Shown: positions 19,849 through 24,864 of the stretch, in pieces
How the letters are laid out: every line of letters starts with the position of its first letter
How positions within the stretch are numbered: the stretch's first letter is position 1
NCBI RefSeq assembly: GCF_000090795.2
Contig: NW_003546972.1
Location: 7,987 to 32,850, forward strand
From: Amphimedon queenslandica
Lineage: Eukaryota; Porifera; Demospongiae; Haplosclerida; Niphatidae
Direction: 5' to 3'
Length of the DNA stretch: 24,864 nt
The notes under the pieces: generated by a model
Databases searched by the model: none
Told to the model about the DNA's origin: nothing
Seen by the model: the letters and a program-made list of their open reading frames with translations, nothing else
Translations under genes and position numbers: made by a program

Positions 19849-20580
19849 ATGGGTGGACCAGTAGAGTATATACTGTTACTTCTATCAGTTGTACTAGTAG
19901 TATCTACATTGACTGGATCTACTAACAATTACTACAATGGTAAGATACTGACTACTATACTAATGGATAATATACCTGTTTCAATTATATATACTATCAA
20001 CAACAAGAACCTACTGGTAATAAAGGATTCACAGATTGTTGTAAGTTTAGTAATACACTATTGATTCATTTTATTAATTTTAAGCTGTTACTAAAAAATT
20101 TTTTGAATTAACTAATGAATCATTAACTCCATATCCACTGACACGGGGGAGAAGGTTCCATTGGAAAGCACAGCTACACAACAGTGAGTTAGCAATGACT
20201 GACATCATAAAATGTACATTGTATACATGCACTTATCCATTTCTAGGAAAAACCATACAATGGGGTATACTGCATTTCACAATGACATATAATTTCAAGA
20301 ATTACACTAACATCACCTTTTTTGACGTGAAATTAAATTTATGCGACTCCCTTGATGACTTGATTCACACCCGCTGTCCATTACAACCAGGAACATATCA
20401 AATGAACTATAACGCTAAAGTACCAAACCAATTCTGGCCAGTAAGTGCATATAACGTTCAATTAGATTATATTATATGCCCCATACACTCTAGGCCCAGT
20501 ATAAGGCCTATATTGCTACTTATGATGATAAAGGAGAGCAAACACTATGCCAGACAATGGAACTTGTCATTGCCTCATAA
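19849..20580 (+). CDS. ML-domain secreted protein, array gene 10 (divergent end)
   Basis: Exons 19849-19939, 20085-20183, 20247-20440 and 20494-20580 (156 aa). The signal exon starts MGGPVEY, not MGRLVEY. Exon 2 is the most basic of the set (LTRGRRFHWKAQ); exon 3 keeps NLCD and TRCPLQPGTYQMNYN, ending NQFWP. Introns 2 (63 bp) and 3 (53 bp) are unrelated in sequence to those of genes 1-9. Exon 4 (AQYKAYIATYDDKGEQTLC, then QTMELVIAS) is a normal ML C-terminus but not the homogenised version. It is the last gene of the array, which may explain why its end escaped homogenisation. The intron 3 and exon 4 coordinates rest on consensus splice sites and the ML match, not on copies. Confidence 0.8.
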
Positions 20581-21086
20581 AATTATTAAACATCATAATG
20601 TCTCCAGTGAACATACATCTAAATATCAATAAAATATCCATACTAGTGTGTACAATCAATACCTTAATAAATACACATTACATAAGTGACCGCACGTTAA
20701 AAAAATTCGCTACCCAAGGTACTAGTCCAACATAGCTACACGTGTCATTGTGTCACTATCATTGTGGAGTTACTTAATACAGTATCTCTTAACTGAAATA
20801 TTGCACAATACTATACACGGTATATACGTGTAGCAGCTGAGGCCAACAGAACGAATGTTATAATACAGTGTAGCTTGCTTTGTAGAGTAGTCGAAAGTAC
20901 ATGTACATGTACATATTACACGCGACTGTTGAATACAATAAATACAAATTACAATGTGCATAATGACAATAATATGTATATGTACCTGTACATGTATTAT
21001 AAATACACAGAGTGTTGTTCATTCCAATAAATAAACATACATGTATACATGTACTAAATACTGATGTACATGTACGTGAGTGAACA
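20581..21086. other. Region after the array
   Basis: AT-rich. An imperfect palindrome ('tacacggtatatacgtgta') lies near 20813. ACATGTAC tracts occur near 20897-20915 and 20985-21000. The ORFs on both strands here show no motifs. It lies between convergent units: the array (+) and the DMAP1-like exons (-). Confidence 0.5.
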
Positions 21087-21245
21087 GGGTTCCCTCCAGG
21101 ATTACGTAACCACACTCGTTTCACGTAGCAAACAATAGAAAGGCTTTCGGTTACAATTACTTTAATCAATTCACCGCACTTTATTAAAATCGCGTTTAAA
21201 AGGGTTTTTTGTGCTCTTTCATAACAGTTCAATGGGAACCCTGTA
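21087..21245. mobile_element. hAT-like MITE, ~159 bp
   Basis: Perfect 11-bp terminal inverted repeats, ACAGGGTTCCC at 21087 and GGGAACCCTGT ending at 21245. The CAGGG-type ends resemble hAT elements. Flanks 'gtgagtga' and 'agagtgag' are similar and may be an eroded target duplication. No coding capacity. It sits 19 bp beyond the donor of the last DMAP1-like exon. Confidence 0.7.
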
Positions 21246-21263
21246 GAGTGAGTAGTGACTAAC

Positions 21264-22061
21264 TTGTTCCTTTGTTCTATTGAAGAGTCTCTCCAGTTGT
21301 GCTTTCCTCTTGGTCTCATGAGGAGCATCATAAGATATTAGCTGACTGTCCTCTACGGACGGGTCACGTAACTTTAATAAACGATTATAAACACTGTAAT
21401 AACGAGCCTTGAGATCCTCCACTGAGCGTTTCTGAGAGAGAGATAAGAGTAAGATACCGTATAGCGGGTTATTTTTGTGGCGCTTTCTTTTTGGGGGTTA
21501 CTACGAAATACATGTACATGTATACACATGTACATGTACACCTACGAAATCTCATTGAAGTTCCGTCCCCTCACAGGCCACATGTACATGTACATGTACA
21601 TGTATGTCAACTGTCAACTACGAAAATTAAAACATCAAATTGTCCCACTAGGAGCAAACCGTGAAATACAAAATAACCCACTACATCATACATAAACATT
21701 GACGGACACAAGATAAGAGAAAGAGAGAGAGAGGGGGGGAGACTAAAAGTAAATAACACATTACTTGGAATTTTTCAGTGTCAAACCTGTCTTGAATAAT
21801 GACAAACCTTAAATCAAACTGTCTAAAGAAATAAAACAATAAATGACATGGAGTGTTGTACATGTATACATGTACAATCTCTTTCTTCCTTTTAGTATTT
21901 AACCTCCTCCTTCAAATTCACACTCTCCATTTCCCACTATCACTGTCATCAAACTCATCATCATCATCATCATTATGTATTTTATTTTTATTATTTTACC
22001 TGCATAATTCAAAAAGATGATCTGTTTCTAGTTTACTCCAACCAGTCTCTTGTAAGACACT
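21264..22061 (-). CDS. DMAP1-like protein, three internal exons (partial)
   Basis: Three - strand exons with correct phases: 22061-22000 (SVLQETGWSKLETDHLFELC plus two bases of R), 21822-21765 (QFDLRFVIIQDRFDTEKFQ) and 21431-21264 (KRSVEDLKARYY ... KRKAQLERLFNRTKEQ). All junctions are GT-AG; introns are 177 and 333 bp. Joined, they match the SANT-type region of DNA methyltransferase 1-associated protein 1 (Swc4 in yeast), a nuclear subunit of the NuA4/TIP60 and SWR1/SRCAP chromatin complexes. Typical family words seen are TDHLF-LC, FDLRF, DR-D, KRSVEDLK-RYY and QLERLFNRT. The N-terminal part and everything after the NRT-EQ segment are not recognisable in the flanks, so this is either a fragment from a partial duplication or a gene whose other exons I cannot see. 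The exons themselves carry no stops or frameshifts. Confidence 0.75.
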
Positions 22062-22651
22062 CTACATATACAAAATAATGATAAAAATTATAATTGAACT
22101 ATATACATGTATGTACATTGTACCTGTACATGTATGTCAATAATTTACTAATACAAGTACATGTACGTGTACATAGCAATATTTGAGTTGATTCCAACAA
22201 TTATTTTTCAAGTTATAAGCATTTTCAAAACTAGCAAAATGGTTTGAGGCCAAATTTCGTCAAAAATGGCTAGGAGAGAATTTACTGTTTTTATAATTTT
22301 TTCTGATACATATACATGTTCTTAAGCTACATAGCAACTTTGAGCTAATTCTGCTCAAATTTGGATTTTTTATGAATTTTTAAACTTACTAAAAAATCAA
22401 ACAAATGACCGGAATGAGCCCAAATTTTGTCAAAATGGCTAGGAGAGTATTCACCATGTTTAAATTTTTTCTGATACATAATATACATGCTATTAACTTT
22501 AAACAATGTATAATGCATGTACATGTGCTATAAATATGATTAATTGCTTGTGTACACACACATTCATGCTCTGAGCCAACCCTCAATGCCATTGTTTGTA
22601 TAAGGATATAGTTAATGATATTCATGAGCCAGTAGTGCATAGAATGATCTA
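22062..22651. other. Spacer between DMAP1-like exons and PB1 promoter
   Basis: No exon was recognised on either strand. It contains TACATG tracts (22100-22175) and a diverged direct repeat, listed separately. Confidence 0.5.
22215..22495. repeat. Diverged direct repeat pair
   Basis: Two copies, about 22215-22316 and 22376-22495, share 'caaattt-gtcaaaa' followed by 'atggctaggagag' and, about 25 bp later, 'ttttttctgatacata'. They are roughly 80% alike by eye, have no coding capacity and are of unknown origin. Confidence 0.65.
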
Positions 22652-22835
22652 GAACATTCCTGAAGTTCAATCACTGTACACACACACTGCAATGGTGTAT
22701 CACTCCTAGCACTGAATATTCTAGAAGACTCTGTCCTAAACTAATCTACATGTATACACCAGAGCATAATGTCACTGGTAGATCAACCTAGAAACTTCAT
22801 GAATAGTTTAGAAATGAAAATCACTGACTATAAAA
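22652..22835 (+). promoter_or_regulatory. Heat-shock promoter of the PB1 gene
   Basis: Three heat-shock elements, each a perfect GAA-nn-TTC-nn-GAA triplet: 22652-22664 (GAAcaTTCctGAA), 22714-22726 (GAAtaTTCtaGAA) and 22791-22803 (GAAacTTCatGAA). The last is extended by a further in-register GAA at 22811. A TATA box, TATAAAA, is at 22829-22835. HSF trimers bind such arrays, so stress-inducible transcription starting near 22860 is inferred. A further near-consensus element (GAAacTTCaaGAG) lies in the leader at 22905. Confidence 0.85.
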
Positions 22836-22926
22836 CAGAGAGAGCAAAGGCAACAAAACTCAGAGTTATAAAACAAGCGAAACTAGTCACAAGAGGAACT
22901 TAGAGAAACTTCAAGAGATAAAGAAG

Positions 22927-23592
22927 ATGCCTAGTCTAAAGGTTCACTTTAATGGAGAGACAAGAAGGACACAAGTCCAGGAAGACGTCACTTATGATGG
23001 TCTCTTACAGAGTATCATCTCTCTATTCCCTGGACTGGATGAATCCAGTGCTCCTACACTGAGGCTCTTCTATAGAGACACTGATGGGGACATTATCACC
23101 CTCTCCTCTGATGAAGAGGTGACCACAGCTATAGCTGAGATACCCTCGGGCGGAGTCTGGAGGTTGACGGCTCGTTTGGTAAAACCTCCTTCCAGTTCTT
23201 CCTCAGGAAGTGGAAACCAGACACACCCACTTTTAGATCTATTTGAAGCTCTAGTGAATCCACTTCAGAGCGTACTTGATAAAGAAGAGAATAAGACTGG
23301 AGAAGAGAGCGAGAAGAAAGAAGGAGAGGAGGAGGAGACTAAACAAGAGGAAACAACAACTGAAGGAGAAGGAGCCAGTCCCAATGAAGAAGGAGTCACT
23401 GCTGAAGGGAGTGAGACAGTAAAGGAAGATGAAACTAAAGAAGAGAAAGTCAAATCAAAACCCAAGACAGGCAGTGGTCCAGTCTGGACTACCTATGAGA
23501 TAAGAATGGGTCCATCTCATAATAAATACTGTCAATGTCACAGACGCTTGCTGAGGCCACAACCATCACTCTTCAGTCTAAACTTATTTTAA
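22927..23592 (+). CDS. PB1-domain protein with acidic tail, heat-shock promoter
   Basis: Open frame of 221 aa, ATG preceded by an A/G-rich leader of about 65 nt. Residues 3-85 form a PB1 domain: a basic LKVHFNGETRR start and an OPCA acidic loop YRDTDGDIITLSSDEEV, very like the PB1 of p62/SQSTM1 and NBR1, which mediates head-to-tail polymerisation through a basic face and an acidic loop. Both surfaces appear present. Then comes a serine-rich linker, a short hydrophobic patch (LLDLFEALVNPLQSVL, containing a LIR-like F-E-A-L), a Glu/Lys/Thr low-complexity region (about 118-185) and a Cys/His/Arg-containing end. There is no ZZ finger or UBA domain, so it is much shorter than p62. A donor near the end leading to outside exons cannot be excluded. 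Function is inferred as a stress-induced PB1 scaffold; there is no direct evidence. Confidence 0.8.
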   Translation: MPSLKVHFNGETRRTQVQEDVTYDGLLQSIISLFPGLDESSAPTLRLFYRDTDGDIITLSSDEEVTTAIAEIPSGGVWRLTARLVKPPSSSSSGSGNQTHPLLDLFEALVNPLQSVLDKEENKTGEESEKKEGEEEETKQEETTTEGEGASPNEEGVTAEGSETVKEDETKEEKVKSKPKTGSGPVWTTYEIRMGPSHNKYCQCHRRLLRPQPSLFSLNLF

Positions 23593-24659
23593 ATTAAAAG
23601 GACACTAAAACTTATTTTGAACTCGTATCATTATCATGTACATATATTGTTGTTAACAGTTTATTAATAGCTACCAGTAATTATTGCTGTCTTTGTGTTT
23701 AAAGTGTGTCATCATTATTATTCGTAAAATGATATTTTAAACCTTACATAAAGTTGACTTCAAAACATTCCTATTAGCAAGCAATGAGTCACAGTCTTTA
23801 AGTGAATGATATTGTACATACTGTGATCTTTATTTATTGTTGCTACGAAACCATATAGTGTACATGTACCTGCAATGTAAACACCAGTCTATCACAATCA
23901 TGTGCAGTATAGCAGGAAATTTTCATTGCCATGAAATTTCATTGTCCATCCAAGAAGGCCTTAAAATAGCTTTTATTTTTTAACCCAATCATGCCCACAT
24001 TACATTGTGTATTTTAAATTTTAATTGTCTAAAATTTATGTTGAAACTTTTGTCCAACGAAACAAACAAAAATTAGCACTTAATGAAAAAACGTCAAATT
24101 AGATTTAATTATCTAAGCCAGTTTAAAGGTTATGGGCATCAAACATAATCTATAGACAAAAGTATTTTTAAATTACATGTAGTTCTGAAAATGACAAAAA
24201 TTTTAATTTTACAAATTGGCTTTATTTTGAAATACGTATTACATTTTCTGATACATAACAATGTCGTCATGCTTTGTAGAAAGCTTGAGCTGTTCCTGAC
24301 AAATCAATAAGCACTATTAAAAATGGGCCAATTTTTGAATAAAAAAACTAAGGCTATAGCCCATGGTTTTTTTATTGTCTCTAACATCACCCCTAATTAT
24401 TATTCCATTGTCTGATACTAGTACAATAATTTAAGTCCTTTATGCTGTGTACCAATTTAGTATTTACAGTAGATGATTGTGTCAAAAAATTAATTTTTAG
24501 TGGTACATGTACATGTAGTTTAGCACTAGGCTACTAGCATATTCAAAAATTAAATCAATTAATAATTACATGTACATGTACATGTATTTTATGTTCACAC
24601 TGGTGTACAATATTTGTTTATAATAACAATTGTATAAGCCAGTAGTGTAGAATAATCTA
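23593..24659. other. Spacer after the PB1 gene
   Basis: AT-rich with no gene supported. TACATG tracts lie near 24505 and 24569-24585. The word 'gaaatttcatt' and close variants recur near 23918-23945. The - strand ORF at 24566-24784 overlaps the second promoter and is rejected. Confidence 0.5.
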
Positions 24660-24845
24660 GAACATTCCTGAAAATATCTTTTCATCAACTTGTATGTACA
24701 CAACAGCATTAGTGTATCACTCATAGCACTGAAAATCCTAGAAGACTCTATACTACACAAATCTACATGAGAGCATAACATCACTGGTAGATCAACCTAG
24801 AAGCTTCATGAATAATCTAGAAATAAAACTCAATGACTATAAAAG
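24660..24845 (+). promoter_or_regulatory. Second heat-shock promoter, duplicated
   Basis: Copy of the PB1 promoter. Heat-shock elements lie at 24660-24672 (perfect), 24731-24743 (middle unit TCC in place of TTC) and 24800-24812 (perfect, with a further GAA at 24820), with TATAAAAG at 24838-24845. The offset from first element to TATA is 178 bp, against 177 bp in the first copy. The transcribed start (gagagagagcaaaggcagcc) is also homologous, and the window ends before any ATG. Confidence 0.85.
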
Positions 24846-24864
24846 AGAGAGAGCAAAGGCAGCC

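Noticed and set aside
20858-21331. 157-aa - strand ORF
   Set aside because: It crosses a MITE and ACATGT tracts, and its upper end overlaps the DMAP1-like exon in another frame; no motif is seen.
22389-22670. 93-aa - strand ORF as a missing DMAP1 exon
   Set aside because: No match to the DMAP1 N-terminal region; it overlaps a diverged direct repeat and the heat-shock promoter.
23265-23465. Serine/valine-rich - strand ORF
   Set aside because: Antisense of the Glu/Lys-rich tail of the PB1 protein.

Overview
The window looks like metazoan nuclear DNA, most likely from a marine demosponge such as Amphimedon. The basis is AT-rich sequence, very small spliceosomal introns (mostly 40-60 bp), abundant TACATG/ACATGT hexamer tracts, an intronless RING/B-box/filamin/NHL (TRIM-type) gene and a PB1-domain gene. 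The species call is inference; the eukaryotic gene structure is read directly.

Positions ~500-20580 hold a tandem array of ten intact four-exon genes, all on the + strand, encoding small secreted proteins of 155-162 aa. Splicing the exons conceptually gives a signal peptide followed by an ML (MD-2-related lipid-recognition, NPC2 / PG-PI-transfer-type) domain: a P-N-P-L-x-x-G-K block, an N-L-C-D ... C-P-x-x-P-G-x-Y block and a final G-R-Y-Y ... A-Y-N-E-E-G-E-E ... C block. Eight genes have a TATA box 53-54 bp before the ATG; genes 6 and 7 have lost it. Genes 1-5 (long spacers, tails ending like STELNVK) and genes 6-9 (short spacers, tails like CQMIDVNINE) form two subfamilies. Gene 10 has its own last intron and exon. 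The signal exon, the first part of intron 1 and a 46-bp intron 3 are almost invariant, while the mature-protein exons differ: a mosaic of homogenised and diverging blocks. The long spacers carry decayed relics of another ML exon 3, so the ancestral array was richer in genes.

The array is interrupted between genes 1 and 2 by about 3.7 kb (~2270-5965) carrying an isolated exon-like segment and the TRIM-NHL gene. Other insertions are a MITE-like element in intron 1 of gene 1 (~702-909), a ~256-bp foldback element (8914-9169), and a 255-bp TIR element containing a tRNA-like sequence (9258-9512).

Downstream of the array (20581-22650) the - strand carries three correctly phased exons of a DMAP1-like protein (SANT region) with no recognisable remainder, flanked by a hAT-like MITE. 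Positions 22652-23592 hold a PB1-domain gene (p62/NBR1-like PB1 with an acidic tail) behind a promoter with three perfect heat-shock element triplets and a TATA box. The same promoter recurs about 2 kb downstream at the end of the window, pointing to a second stress-inducible gene just outside.

The most notable system is the ML array: ten secreted putative lipid-binding proteins with locked signal/promoter/intron blocks and variable mature domains, a pattern expected for a diversifying lipid- or microbe-sensing repertoire (functional inference).
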